NCBI GenBank assembly: GCA_035295745.1
Contig: DATGIL010000004.1
Span: 33,572-97,571, forward strand
Direction of reading: 5' to 3'
DNA length: 64,000 bases
From: JAIQFL01 sp035295745
Lineage (GTDB): Bacteria > Acidobacteriota > Terriglobia > Bryobacterales > Bryobacteraceae
This document shows, in pieces, positions 1-9,676 of this stretch (its first letter is position 1; the number at the start of each line of letters is the position of its first letter). Made by a program: the position numbers and the translations under genes. Below the pieces are notes generated by a model. It saw only the letters and a list, made by a program, of their open reading frames with translations, was not told the DNA's origin and did not search any database.

Positions 1-1118
1 TTGCTGACGGGATATTGTTTCATCACCGCCAGCGCGGCCGGACTGATGCCGATCCCCAGCGGGTCGGCAGCCTTGATTTGATCCGGCGTGAACTGCAGGA
101 GCGCTCCGCCGGTGTTGTGGTACTGGATGATGCCCTGCTTCATCAGTTCGCTTGGCACGATCTGGTTGACGCTGGTAGCGCTCGCGTCGCGCCGGCCTTC
201 GTAGTTAATAAAGTAGAACAGCTTATTCTTCTTGACCGGTCCGCCGGCGGTGCCGCCGAAGGTGTTGATGAGCAGCGGGGCGACTGGCAGTTTCGCGGCG
301 TTGTTGAAGAAGCTGTTGGCAGCGGTTTCCGTACCGCGGCGGTATTCATACAACGAACCATGGATGTCGTTGGTACCCGATTTGGTCACCAGGGTGATGT
401 CTGCTCCGGAACCACGGCCGCTGTCCACGCTGCCGTTAGTCGTAGTGGTGCGGAACTCTTCTACCGAGTCCTGCGTCACGCGCAGGACGCTGGTGAAGGC
501 CGCGCGATTGCTCTGCTGATTCACGTCCGCGCCATCCAGCGTGATATTCGACTGGTCCGAACGGCCTCCATTCACCGAACCGCTGCGGTCATCCAACGTC
601 GACGTGCCGCCGACGCCCTGTCCCAGTGTGCCGAACATCGTCACACCCGGCTGGAATGCCAGGAATCCCGCGACATTGCGCGCGATCGACGGCAGTTCCT
701 CAATCTCGTGTCCCGTGACTACATTGCCCAATGAGGCATCCACGGTATTGATCTGAGTCCCGGTCGCTTCCACCGATACCGTCGTGGAGGTGGAACCTAG
801 TTTTTCGAAGATTACGTTCACGGTGGCTGGCTGATTCACATCCAACGTGATGTTGTTGACCACGGCATCGGCAAACCCACTCAGCTTGGCGGTCAGCTTA
901 TAGGCGCCGGGCGCCAATTGCGGTATGGTATACCGGCCTTGCGTATCGGTTACGGCTTCACGCTGTAAGCCGGTCTGTGTGTTGACAAGTGTGATCGCAG
1001 CGTTCGGAACTACAGCGCCCGATGGATCGGTCACAGTCCCGTTCACTGCAGTAGTTTGGCCGAATAGGCCGAGCCCCAAAGCGAGCGTCAGGGCAAGAGC
1101 CCTGAGGAGATTTCGCAT
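1..1118 (-). CDS. TonB-dependent receptor, Oar-like (3' end outside window)
   Basis: Outer-membrane receptor of the acidobacterial Oar-like type; only the N-terminal 372 residues are in the window. The start MRNLLRALALTLALGLGLFG is a typical signal peptide. It is followed by a carboxypeptidase-regulatory-like beta domain (about residues 25-110, with DPSGAVVPNAAITLVNTQTG and a GRYTIPQLAPG turn) and then a plug-like domain (about 125-330, with SVNGGRSDQSNITLDGADVN and VTKSGTNDIHGSLYEY). The barrel lies beyond base 1. Such receptors are thought to import large substrates or support secretion; the substrate cannot be told. It is divergent from the S9 peptidase at 1265, so peptide uptake is possible, but that is inference. 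Start ATG is at 1118-1116. Confidence 0.9.
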   Translation of the reverse strand, partial: MRNLLRALALTLALGLGLFGQTTAVNGTVTDPSGAVVPNAAITLVNTQTGLQREAVTDTQGRYTIPQLAPGAYKLTAKLSGFADAVVNNITLDVNQPATVNVIFEKLGSTSTTVSVEATGTQINTVDASLGNVVTGHEIEELPSIARNVAGFLAFQPGVTMFGTLGQGVGGTSTLDDRSGSVNGGRSDQSNITLDGADVNQQSNRAAFTSVLRVTQDSVEEFRTTTTNGSVDSGRGSGADITLVTKSGTNDIHGSLYEYRRGTETAANSFFNNAAKLPVAPLLINTFGGTAGGPVKKNKLFYFINYEGRRDASATSVNQIVPSELMKQGIIQYHNTGGALLQFTPDQIKAADPLGIGISPAALAVMKQYPVS

Positions 1119-1264
1119 AAGTGTACCCCTTTCGTGTGAAGACAAAAAAACCAACGATCCCGTGGCAAGTCTAAATTAAGCGATTGTTCTTGGGTATCAT
1201 AAATTTCCAGGCTGTGTCAATCCGGTGACGGGAAGTTTCCAATTGTTTGGTAAACTCGAATGCC

Positions 1265-3340
1265 ATGAGTCGCTTTCGCTTCGCCACGATTTGCGTTGCC
1301 TGGCTATCGGCAGCCCTGTTGCCTGCCCAAACGGCCGCTCGCCGGCCTGTCAAAATTGACGACTTGCATTCGTTCCAGGACGTTCGGGACTCCCAGATCT
1401 CGCCTGACGGAAAATGGGTCGCCTACACGCTCACCACGGTCGATGCGGTGGCCGACAAGAGCGATACCGACGTGTGGATGGCGAGTTGGGATGGCAAGCA
1501 GCAGTTGCGCATTACCTCCAGCCCCGAGAGCGAAAACGCCCCGCGCTGGAGTCCCGATGGTCGCTATCTGTCATTTCTCTCCAGCCGTCCCGGGAAGGCA
1601 AAGGGAACTCAGGTCTGGCTGCTCGATCGGACCGGCGGCGAGGCACAGCAATTTACAGATGTGAAGGGCCGCTTGTCGTCATATGACTGGTCGCCCGACG
1701 GCAAGAAGCTGCTGCTCGTGATGACCGATCGCGATCCAGGAGACCCGGAGGACGATCGCCCCGCGTCCGGCGGTGCCGCCGGAGCGGGTGGCCGCGCTCC
1801 CAAGCCGATTGTGGTGAACCGGTACAAGTTCAAACAAGACGTGGTTGGCTACCTGACGCAGCGTCCCGCACGCCTCTACCTCTTCGATGTCGCGAGCAAA
1901 AAGCTCGAAGCGCTCACCTCCGAGACTCTGGAAGTGAACTCGCCGACATGGTCGCCCGATGGCCAGTCGATCGCCTTCATGGGGCGCGAGGGCAAAGACG
2001 CCGAGCGCTACAACATCTCGAACGTATTCGTCATCGAAGCACACGCCGGCGCTACGCCCCGGCAACTCACGCATTACGACGGACTGCGCGCGTCGGCATC
2101 GCGCGGGCGCCCCGAGTGGAGCCCAGATGGGCAGCGCTTGGTCTATCTCCAGAGTTCCGGCGCAAAGCTCGGCGCGTACAACATGAATCGCATCGCCGTC
2201 GTCTCGGTGGCTGGAGGAGAGCCCAAGCTCCCCGCCGAGAGATTCGACCGTGGGGCATCGGCGCCGCGATTCACGCGCGATGGCAAGTCGATCCTCTTCC
2301 TCGTCGCAGACGATCGCTGGGAGTATCCCGCGACGATTCCCGCCAATGGTGGCACGGTCGCCAGGCTCGCGAAGGGACCGGGCGTCATTTCCTCCATCGA
2401 GCAGCGAAAAGATGGCGGATACGCCGTGCTCGCCGCGAGTGACACGCAGCACGGAGAGTTAGAGGCGCTCGAGAATGAAGAACTGCGCGCGCTTACTCAT
2501 CACAACGATGCGTTCATGGCGCAATTGCAGTTGGGAGTCACCGAGGAATTCAGTTGCAAGGCCAAAGATGGAAACGAAGTGCATGGTCTGCTGACCAAAC
2601 CGGTGGACTATCAGGCGGGTCACAAGTACCCCACTCTGCTGCGGATCCATGGCGGGCCCAATGGACAGGACGCGCACTCCTTCAATTTCGAGCGCCAGCT
2701 ATTCGCCGCCAACGGTTACGTCGTGGTGAACGTGAATTACCGCGGCAGCTCGGGCCGCGGCGAAAACTATCAGACCGCGATCGCCGCCGATTGGGGAAAT
2801 AAAGAGGTCATCGATCTGCAGGCAGCCATGGACTACGTGGTCTCCATCGGACTAGCCGATCCGGATCGCTTAGGCGTGGGCGGATGGAGCTACGGCGGCA
2901 TCCTCACCGATGCCATCATCGCCAAAGACCATCGGTTCAAAGCCGCGACCAGCGGTGCGGGCACGGCATTTCCGATCGCGCTCTACGGCGTAGATCAGTA
3001 CATCCTGCAGTACAACGAAGAGATCGGGCCGCCATGGAAAGTCGGCCTCGAGCCTTGGGCGAAGATCTCGTATGCATTCCTCCACGCAGACCAGATCACG
3101 ACGCCGACATTATTTATGGGCGGCGAAAAGGACTTCAATGTGCCGCTGGTCGGCGGAGAGCAGATGTATCAGGCCCTGGCGAGTCTCGGAATTCCCTCGG
3201 AACTGGTCATCTATCCCAATTCGAATCACGGAATCACACGTCCCAGCTATCAAAAGGATCGTCTGGAGCGCTACCTGGCATGGTACGCAAAGTATTTGAA
3301 GCCCCCTGCCCCGGCGCCTTCGACGGCCGCAAATCAGTAA
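1265..3340 (+). CDS. S9 family peptidase (acylaminoacyl/dipeptidyl peptidase type)
   Basis: Secreted serine peptidase of 691 residues. A signal peptide (MSRFRFATICVAWLSAALLP) precedes an N-terminal propeller with repeated WSPDG motifs (about residues 30-400), then an alpha/beta-hydrolase domain (about 420-680). Catalytic elements are visible: nucleophile motif GGWSYGG near residue 543, acid in GGEKDFNVP near 622, and histidine in NSNHGITRP near 658. Prolyl-oligopeptidase-fold enzymes of this kind release dipeptides or acylated residues from short peptides. A TTG at 1247 would extend the protein by six residues; the ATG at 1265 gives the better signal peptide. It is divergent from the TonB receptor, sharing about 145 bp of upstream DNA. 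Confidence 0.93.
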   Translation: MSRFRFATICVAWLSAALLPAQTAARRPVKIDDLHSFQDVRDSQISPDGKWVAYTLTTVDAVADKSDTDVWMASWDGKQQLRITSSPESENAPRWSPDGRYLSFLSSRPGKAKGTQVWLLDRTGGEAQQFTDVKGRLSSYDWSPDGKKLLLVMTDRDPGDPEDDRPASGGAAGAGGRAPKPIVVNRYKFKQDVVGYLTQRPARLYLFDVASKKLEALTSETLEVNSPTWSPDGQSIAFMGREGKDAERYNISNVFVIEAHAGATPRQLTHYDGLRASASRGRPEWSPDGQRLVYLQSSGAKLGAYNMNRIAVVSVAGGEPKLPAERFDRGASAPRFTRDGKSILFLVADDRWEYPATIPANGGTVARLAKGPGVISSIEQRKDGGYAVLAASDTQHGELEALENEELRALTHHNDAFMAQLQLGVTEEFSCKAKDGNEVHGLLTKPVDYQAGHKYPTLLRIHGGPNGQDAHSFNFERQLFAANGYVVVNVNYRGSSGRGENYQTAIAADWGNKEVIDLQAAMDYVVSIGLADPDRLGVGGWSYGGILTDAIIAKDHRFKAATSGAGTAFPIALYGVDQYILQYNEEIGPPWKVGLEPWAKISYAFLHADQITTPTLFMGGEKDFNVPLVGGEQMYQALASLGIPSELVIYPNSNHGITRPSYQKDRLERYLAWYAKYLKPPAPAPSTAANQ

Positions 3341-3908
3341 TTCGCTGATGTAGCGCAAACTCCGGTTTGCCGCATCTCGCGTATGCTCTTCGCCGTACGC
3401 TTTTCGCCTTGTACGCTTCTCGCCTCACGCCTTTCGCCTCACGCCTTTCGCCTCACGCTTTTCGCCTCACGCTTTTCGCCTCACGCTTTTCGCCATACGC
3501 TTTTCGCCTTGTACGCTTCTCGCCTTACACTTTTCGCCTTGTACGCTTCTCGCCTTACGCTTTTCGTCGTACGCTTTTCGCCTCACGCTTTTCGCGCGTC
3601 CTCCGAGTCCGTCCGCATATCTGGGTGCACCTGGATATCTCCGATGCGAGCCGCGCGCGTAAGCAAGCGTTCCAAATGTTCCGCCGTCTGACTAAATGCC
3701 TGGGGATCAACGGATCGGAAATACTTTTCCGCACGACAGCCCTCGGACAGTGAAAGTCCTAGAATGGGTGGCGGGAGCAATTGGGCCGTTGAAGGTTTCG
3801 TCAGGGGATCTACGGTGTAAACCACGACATGGGTGGCGCGACGGCCGCGGCCAACGATCTGATTCTGCGGTTGCCGTCGCTTTGCCACTGCGGGTGGAAG
3901 TGTTACAC
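3341..3908. other. Intergenic region rich in short repeats
   Basis: No gene is supported here. The segment holds, in order, a partial copy of the inverted-repeat family at 3350-3380 (GTAGCGCAAACTCCGGTTTG), the 14-bp tandem array, and a 24-bp core of the composite repeat at 3646-3669 that also occurs in the 63.5-64 kb array. Two overlapping open frames (3367-3753 and 3383-3691) translate the array into repeated RLTLFASRFSP-like peptides and look artefactual. The rest, 3670-3908, holds no feature I recognise. Confidence 0.7.
3381..3596. repeat. 14-bp tandem array, about 15 units
   Basis: About fifteen head-to-tail units with core ACGCTTTTCGCCT, 13-16 bp each. Units vary at the joint (CAC, GTAC or TAC before GC) and by CTTTT/CTTCT changes. 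Because the period is not a multiple of three, it opens reading frames without being coding. It sits between two same-strand genes and next to copies of two other repeat families. Confidence 0.9.
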
Positions 3909-5345
3909 GTGCGGCGGAACGAACGTGTAGGGATCGTATCTTTAGGCCGGGTCGCAACACGGTTCTTCGGTTTAGCTACTCTCCTTGCGGTTGCTGCCGC
4001 GCTGACAGCGCAGGCGCCGAACGGCAGGCTGCTGACACTCGACATCGCGGCGCGCGATGTCCGCGGGAACACAGTGGAGGACCTGCGGGTGGAAGACCTC
4101 CGGGTCTTCGATGCAGGGCGTGAACAGAAGCTGGTGTACTTCCGGCGGGGCCGGGATGTCACGGCCGGTTCAATCCCTGGAAAGTGGTGCAACTATCGCT
4201 ACGGCACGTTTCCGCATGTCGTAGTGGTGCTGCTCGATCAACTGAACAGCAAGCTCGAATTGAGTGGGCTCGACTGGGACGAGGTCAGGCGCACGCTGGC
4301 GCGGGAAGATTGGGAGCCCAACGCCTATCTCTACGTGCTATTGAAGGACGGGGCCCTGTATCCGGTACGCGGGTTGCCGCATTCGTGGCTGGATTCCGGC
4401 ATTTACATGCGGTCGTGGCTGCATGAGATTTTGCCGCTGTTCGAAGGCATGCGTCACCAATACCGGACACGGCCCGCCGATCTGGACCTGTCCCTGACCA
4501 GACCGGGGGGCGAGGACTACAAGAAGATGGTCAAGCGTATCCAAAACGCTACCGAGACCGCCTATTTGGAACTGGTGGCGCGGTTGGCGGGCGTTCCGGG
4601 CACCAAGGGCATTGTGTGGATCGGGCCGACGATCGCGAGCCCTACGGGACAGATCACGGGGTCGGCGGGTGAAGGTCGTGAACTGATTCCCATCTATCAC
4701 GTGGCTTCCGAGGTGCCCGCTCCCGGCGCCAGCGGCGCCACGGCTATCCCCTTCGCGATCCAAGAGACGATTGCACTGGCGTTCGCCAACAGCGAAAGCG
4801 GTTACCGCCTGGGCTACAATGTGCCGGCTGCCAACTGGGACGGGCGCTACCACGAGGTGCAGGTGGTCTCGAAACGCCGAGACGTGCGCATTCAGGCGAA
4901 GGCCGGATACACCGCGGTGCGGCAAGTGGACATCGAAGACGACCAGCGTCAGACGGTTCCCGATATGATTGCCAACATTCCGTTCGACGCATCGACGATC
5001 CGTTTCGCGGCAGCTGCAAGCGAAGGCGCAGCCAGCGTGCATTTCGACCTGCTGGTGAAAGCGGAGGACGTCCTGTTCGAGCCGTCGGACGGAAAGTACG
5101 CCTGTTCACTCGCTGTCCAGGCAATCCAGTACAACGGCGACGGTGAAGCTGAACAGCGGGAGGAACCGCGGCTCGTACAGCGTGAACTGACGGCGGCGGA
5201 ACTTGAGGACGCGGCTCGAAACGGTTTGCCGATCCAGTTGGATGCAAAGGCGCCAAGGGGCGGCAGGTTTCGCATTGTGGTGCTCGACCGTGTGACGCAA
5301 TCGTTCGGCACACTGACCATCGATACGCGGAGCGCGCACCCATGA
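3909..5345 (+). CDS. VWFA-related secreted protein (acidobacterial type)
   Basis: A 478-residue exported protein resembling the acidobacterial VWFA-related family. After the leader (VATRFFGLATLLAVAAALTA) come LLTLDIAARDVRGNTVEDL and LRVFDAGREQKLVYF, then a VWA-like core with VVVVLLDQLN, where the Asp matches the first metal-site residue of related proteins. The C-terminal part has GYRLGYNVPAANWDGRYHEV and RRDVRIQAKAGY, typical of this family. No ATG is near; the frame is open from 3696, but GTG at 3909 gives a clean signal peptide, and GTG at 3900 is an alternative. The stop overlaps the next gene by four bases (ATGA), indicating coupled translation. The molecular role of this family is unknown. 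Confidence 0.82.
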   Translation: MRRNERVGIVSLGRVATRFFGLATLLAVAAALTAQAPNGRLLTLDIAARDVRGNTVEDLRVEDLRVFDAGREQKLVYFRRGRDVTAGSIPGKWCNYRYGTFPHVVVVLLDQLNSKLELSGLDWDEVRRTLAREDWEPNAYLYVLLKDGALYPVRGLPHSWLDSGIYMRSWLHEILPLFEGMRHQYRTRPADLDLSLTRPGGEDYKKMVKRIQNATETAYLELVARLAGVPGTKGIVWIGPTIASPTGQITGSAGEGRELIPIYHVASEVPAPGASGATAIPFAIQETIALAFANSESGYRLGYNVPAANWDGRYHEVQVVSKRRDVRIQAKAGYTAVRQVDIEDDQRQTVPDMIANIPFDASTIRFAAAASEGAASVHFDLLVKAEDVLFEPSDGKYACSLAVQAIQYNGDGEAEQREEPRLVQRELTAAELEDAARNGLPIQLDAKAPRGGRFRIVVLDRVTQSFGTLTIDTRSAHP

Positions 5346-6694
5346 AATTGAGAATTCTGTTGCTGGCTGCCGGTGCGACGACCGCGCTCTTCGCTCAGTC
5401 GGAGGTACGTGACGAAGTGCTGGAGCGCGGCAGGGAGCGCATTCTGGCGGTGATCGCAAAGCTCGCGAATTATACCTGCACGGAGACGGTGAATCGACAG
5501 GAGTTTGTGCAAACCGTGCCGCGGCTGCCGCAGGGGAGCTGCGACCAGATCGATGCCAACCGCAAGAACGGCGTTTCCCGGCTGGAACTGGTTCGGGAAG
5601 ACCGGCTGCGGCTGGACGTGGAGGTGACGGATCAGGGGATTGAGTTGTATTCGTGGCCCGGCGCCTCGCGCATGGGTTCGGAGCAGGTGCAGGATTTCGT
5701 GGGCGGTGGAGCGTTCCAGACCGGGGCGTTCGGCCCGTTTCTCATCAACGTCTTCTCGATACCGGGGGTGAGGTTTTGGAGCGAGGGCACAACCAGCATC
5801 AATGGGCAGGAGGTCCACCAGTACCGCTACCTGGTTCCGATGGAAGCCAGCCATTATCGCATCGCCGTGGGCGGAGCGACGCGCGTGGTTCCCTACGATG
5901 GACGCTTCTGGCTGGATCCCGCAACCGGCGATCTGCGGCGTCTGCTGGTAAGAACCGGCGAGCTTTCGCGCAGCACGGGGAACTGCGAAGCCGCAACCAC
6001 GGTGGATTTCGGACTGATCCGCATTGGAGGGCACGAGAGTCTGGTGGCCGAGAGGAGCGTGTTCCACGTGGTGCGGCGCGACGCGGTGGAACAGGAAAAC
6101 GTAACCACCTACTCCGGATGCCATGAGTTCCTCGGAGAAAGCACGGTTCACTTCGGCGACACGGCGGCGGAGGAAGGAAAAGCAGAGCCGCCGGGTGCGG
6201 TTGCCAAGACTGCGGAGAGCGAGGGGCGGAAGAAGGGCTTTCCGCCCGGCGTTCGGCTGACGATCCGGTTCGAGGCTGCCATTGACAGCACTACTTCCGC
6301 TGCTGGAGACCTGGTGGCCGCGGTGGCGCGGCAGAAGGAGTCTAACCCCAAGCGGCGATTGCTGCCGGATGGAGGCGCGCCCCTGCGGTGCCGCCTCACG
6401 CGATTGGAAAACAACCTCCGCACGGCCCAAATGAACATCTCCATTGCCTGCGAAGCGATGCAACTGAGCGGGCAGTGGATTCCCTTCTCAGGGGTTATAG
6501 ACAAACCGCTGGACCTGCTGGACGCCATGAAGAAGAAAGGGATCGATGATGTGACAGTCGCGCGCGAACGCCCCAGTTTGGCAGGCGGCGCCACGTTTGC
6601 GTTTCCCATGAAAGGTACGCGGACCGTCGTAGGGCCTTTTTCCTCGGAGTGGATTTCCACGGTTCCGAAAGCGAACGCAGGTAACACCCATTAG
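5342..6694 (+). CDS. Secreted protein of unknown function, partner of VWFA protein
   Basis: A 450-residue protein with signal peptide MKLRILLLAAGATTALFAQS. I do not recognise a named domain. The N-terminal part (about residues 20-260, with ANYTCTETVNRQEF, GIELYSWPGASRM, GRFWLDPATGDLRRL) resembles in layout the lone secreted protein at 59933-60733, which has LICTELIHRDIDW and GMVYVDDETNLVMRVI. The C-terminal half is separate (VRLTIRFEAAIDST, RLTRLENNLRTAQMNISIAC). Start ATG overlaps the upstream VWFA stop, so the two are very likely made together and may act together at the cell surface. That partnership is inferred from the overlap only. Confidence 0.75.
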   Translation: MKLRILLLAAGATTALFAQSEVRDEVLERGRERILAVIAKLANYTCTETVNRQEFVQTVPRLPQGSCDQIDANRKNGVSRLELVREDRLRLDVEVTDQGIELYSWPGASRMGSEQVQDFVGGGAFQTGAFGPFLINVFSIPGVRFWSEGTTSINGQEVHQYRYLVPMEASHYRIAVGGATRVVPYDGRFWLDPATGDLRRLLVRTGELSRSTGNCEAATTVDFGLIRIGGHESLVAERSVFHVVRRDAVEQENVTTYSGCHEFLGESTVHFGDTAAEEGKAEPPGAVAKTAESEGRKKGFPPGVRLTIRFEAAIDSTTSAAGDLVAAVARQKESNPKRRLLPDGGAPLRCRLTRLENNLRTAQMNISIACEAMQLSGQWIPFSGVIDKPLDLLDAMKKKGIDDVTVARERPSLAGGATFAFPMKGTRTVVGPFSSEWISTVPKANAGNTH

Positions 6695-9676
6695 CTAACG
6701 CTCGCCGTAACAGTGCGTATTCACGGCAGCCAGAAGCGGATACGCTACGCCCGCGACGCTCCCCGCTACCAGCTTCTTGCGATCGTGCTTGGCGCCAACC
6801 TGCTGGCCAACCGCTTCGCCAGCGGCCACGATCCAATGCACCGCGTCCAGAATCGAGTCAGGCATCTCCTGAAGCCCCCCCACATCCGTGAGCAAGACCA
6901 GCACGGCCCCGCGCTCACCTTTCGCCCACTCCAGCAGCCCTTCCAACTCCTTCGCGGAAATCGCGCTCGAAAACACAATTACGGACTTTTCAAATGCGCG
7001 CGTGACCTCGTAATGGTATCGGGCAGTTTCCGTCAGTCCCTCCATCGAAAATACGTTGTTGCCGTACTCTTTGTAGAACTTGCTAAGCTCCGGAAACCAC
7101 GGATGCCGCCCCACGAAGGTGATATCGAAACTCCCAGCGAAGAACCTGCGCCGCGACTCTTCCACCGCCACAAATTCCCTCATGCGCTCCGTAATCCGCA
7201 GTTGCTTGTCGCGCGCAGTAAGCGATGAGGGATGCAGACGGTAGTGGTAGAGCGGCTTGCGGACGCCCAGGTGCGAGACACGGAACAGTGCGTTCATGCG
7301 CATCCAATAGTCGTAATCCTCGAACCCGAAACAGCCTGGGTCATACTCCCCCACGATCCTGCCAGCCCAAGCCCGGTACAGAAAGCAGCCTCCAATGTAG
7401 TTGTTCGAAACGAAATTCAATTCTCCCGGGTCCTGCGGCCGGCTCATCACTGCGGAGCCTGGCGGCACCTGATATCCCGGGCAAAACTCCGAATTTACGG
7501 CGGGCCGGCCATCCTCGTCGATGATGTACTCATCGGCATACACCATCTCTACATCCTGCCGTTCGCGTAGAAAGGCGACGAGCTCGGCCAGTTGATCCGG
7601 CTCCATGCGATTGTCGTCGGAAGTCCAGGTGTAGAACTCACCATGGGCAGCCGCGAACCCCCTGCTCAAAGCCGCGGGCAGTCTCTGGTGCTCCTGCCGG
7701 ATGATGCACACGCGGGAGTCCGCCGCGTAGTGTTCCAGAATCTGCAGCGTCTCATCCGTGGAGCCATCGTCCACCACGATCAACTCCCAGTCACGGTAAC
7801 TCTGGGCCAGAACACTGTCGAGCGATTCCTGGATATAGCGCGCTCCGTTGTAGACGGGAAGAACGATGGAAACCAGCCCTTCCCGCCCCTGGCTGGAAAC
7901 CGCGAAGTCCATCGGCAAATTCCTCGACAAGCTGTCCTTAAAGGCAATGAAGGGAGCGTATCCCGAATAGTTCACGCCATCGGGCGCGCGAATCGCTCCG
8001 TTCTGTGCGGCTGTCGCCTTGGGCCGGCGTTCCGGATAGATCCGGAAGTAGAAATATTCGAGATAGTAGCGCCGGAATAAACGCCTCAGCAGCTCTGGTG
8101 TGAGGATCTGCGCGAGGTCCAGAAGAACCTGCAACCCTCGTTTGCATACCGCCCCGAGAGACTTCGTCTCGAGAGCAGCAAGGCGCGCTTCGAGCTGGGT
8201 GTATTCGCCTTTCCCCGCAAGAGCGCCAGCCGGCCTGCTCGCGGTGCGAAGTTCCTCCTTCGCCTGGTCGAGTTCGCGGCACAGACGCCGCACCCGCAGT
8301 TCTCCGTACGCGATCCGCTCGGAATCCCGTACCGACCGCTGCCGCAGGGCCTCCTCTCGTGCGCGAAGAGCCTTCCATTCGGCCCCTTCCTCAACCGCCT
8401 CCTGTGCCTCCAGCGTGTCGCGCTCGGAAACCAGGGCCGCGACAAAGCGCATCTGCGCGTAAAGCGCTTTGGCCAGAACCTGCATCAGCTCGGGGGTGGG
8501 TTCGAAGGCGTGGGTCTTGGTTTCAAGCAGGGCGGCCGCCAATCGCACGCCGTCACTCGCGCGAGCCCGCATACCAGCGACAGCGACCTGGAGTTGTTCC
8601 GAGATCTTGTCACCTTCCGCGAGTGCCCTTCGCAGGAGGTTCGCCAGCCGCACAGCGTCGATGCCGCCGAGAGGCATGGAAAATTCACGCACTCCGAGTT
8701 CGAGGGCCAATGAGGACACTTGGGGATCGCACTCCAGCACCACCGGGGGGACACCCGCGAGCGCGCTGGACGCCAGGGAATGCCGTTCCATGTTCAGCAC
8801 CACGCGGCATTCTCCCAAAGCGGACACCAACTCCGCGATCGACTGGGGCTCCCCGCGGAGGTCCGCCCGGCCGCGATGCCGCATCTGCGCAATCACCCGG
8901 CGCATCACAGCGGCATCGTCTACGCCGCCTGTCGAGTCACTTTGGACCGGGACAAAAACGGCGCGGCCCTCCTCGCCATCGAGCAGCAGATCGAGCGCCG
9001 CCGCGACTTGACGTTCCCAGAAGCCCTGATCGACCCCGAAGCTCCAACTCCGCAACGCCGCACCGGCGAGATATGTGCGTGCCGATAGAACGCCGTTGGC
9101 GAACGCGAAGACTGGATCCGCAGTCACACTGACTCGCGATTCCAAAATGCCGAGGCCTATGAGTTGCTCGCGGGAGCCACAATCCCTGACCGTTATGCAC
9201 GCGGCCGCATCACAGATCGCCTTCGTGAAGAGCCGGCCGTGTTCCGAGAGCAGGGGCCCGACGCCCACCGCGTAGAGCATCAATGGCCTGAGATAGAAGG
9301 CAGACAGAGCCGCGATGGCCGCAAAGTAGCTTAGCCCCGACTGTTGCGGGGTCAGCAACAAATCCGGATCGAAGCCATCGTAGTCATGAAACTGGCCGGC
9401 GAGAATCGTGAGATCGACGCCTTGAACAACGTCGGCGATCGCCACCGGGTCCCGCCAAGACAACGCGTAGACTCCGTGGACACACGCGCTTCGCTTAGGA
9501 TCTCCCGAAATGACGGTGATCTCGACGGCCACCGAAAGCCCGCGCAATCCGTCCACGATCGACGTGAGCGTGGCCTCATCCCCCACATTGCCGAATCCGA
9601 AATCCCCGGCAATGAGGATTCGGTACCGGTGCGCCGGCGCGTCAGACGCAAGACTCTCGATTTCGGGATTCGTCAA
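6695..9676 (-). CDS. Polysaccharide pyruvyltransferase-glycosyltransferase family 2 fusion
   Basis: A 993-residue two-enzyme protein. Residues about 15-350 are a polysaccharide pyruvyltransferase domain (CsaB/WcaK type; RILIAGDFGFGNVGDEATL, GVGPLLSEHGRLF, VVLNMERHSLASSALAGVPP). About 440-545 is a charged helical, probably coiled-coil, linker. About 598-820 is a GT2 domain (LVSIVLPVYNGARYIQESLD, ELIVVDDGSTDETL, TWTSDDNRMEPDQL). A further C-terminal domain (850-993) is unassigned. The frame extends to 9928, but a good ribosome site (GGAGG, five bases before) points to TTG at 9676. That start overlaps the previous gene's stop (TTGA). It probably adds sugars and pyruvate ketals to a surface polymer. 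Confidence 0.85.
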   Translation of the reverse strand: MTNPEIESLASDAPAHRYRILIAGDFGFGNVGDEATLTSIVDGLRGLSVAVEITVISGDPKRSACVHGVYALSWRDPVAIADVVQGVDLTILAGQFHDYDGFDPDLLLTPQQSGLSYFAAIAALSAFYLRPLMLYAVGVGPLLSEHGRLFTKAICDAAACITVRDCGSREQLIGLGILESRVSVTADPVFAFANGVLSARTYLAGAALRSWSFGVDQGFWERQVAAALDLLLDGEEGRAVFVPVQSDSTGGVDDAAVMRRVIAQMRHRGRADLRGEPQSIAELVSALGECRVVLNMERHSLASSALAGVPPVVLECDPQVSSLALELGVREFSMPLGGIDAVRLANLLRRALAEGDKISEQLQVAVAGMRARASDGVRLAAALLETKTHAFEPTPELMQVLAKALYAQMRFVAALVSERDTLEAQEAVEEGAEWKALRAREEALRQRSVRDSERIAYGELRVRRLCRELDQAKEELRTASRPAGALAGKGEYTQLEARLAALETKSLGAVCKRGLQVLLDLAQILTPELLRRLFRRYYLEYFYFRIYPERRPKATAAQNGAIRAPDGVNYSGYAPFIAFKDSLSRNLPMDFAVSSQGREGLVSIVLPVYNGARYIQESLDSVLAQSYRDWELIVVDDGSTDETLQILEHYAADSRVCIIRQEHQRLPAALSRGFAAAHGEFYTWTSDDNRMEPDQLAELVAFLRERQDVEMVYADEYIIDEDGRPAVNSEFCPGYQVPPGSAVMSRPQDPGELNFVSNNYIGGCFLYRAWAGRIVGEYDPGCFGFEDYDYWMRMNALFRVSHLGVRKPLYHYRLHPSSLTARDKQLRITERMREFVAVEESRRRFFAGSFDITFVGRHPWFPELSKFYKEYGNNVFSMEGLTETARYHYEVTRAFEKSVIVFSSAISAKELEGLLEWAKGERGAVLVLLTDVGGLQEMPDSILDAVHWIVAAGEAVGQQVGAKHDRKKLVAGSVAGVAYPLLAAVNTHCYGER

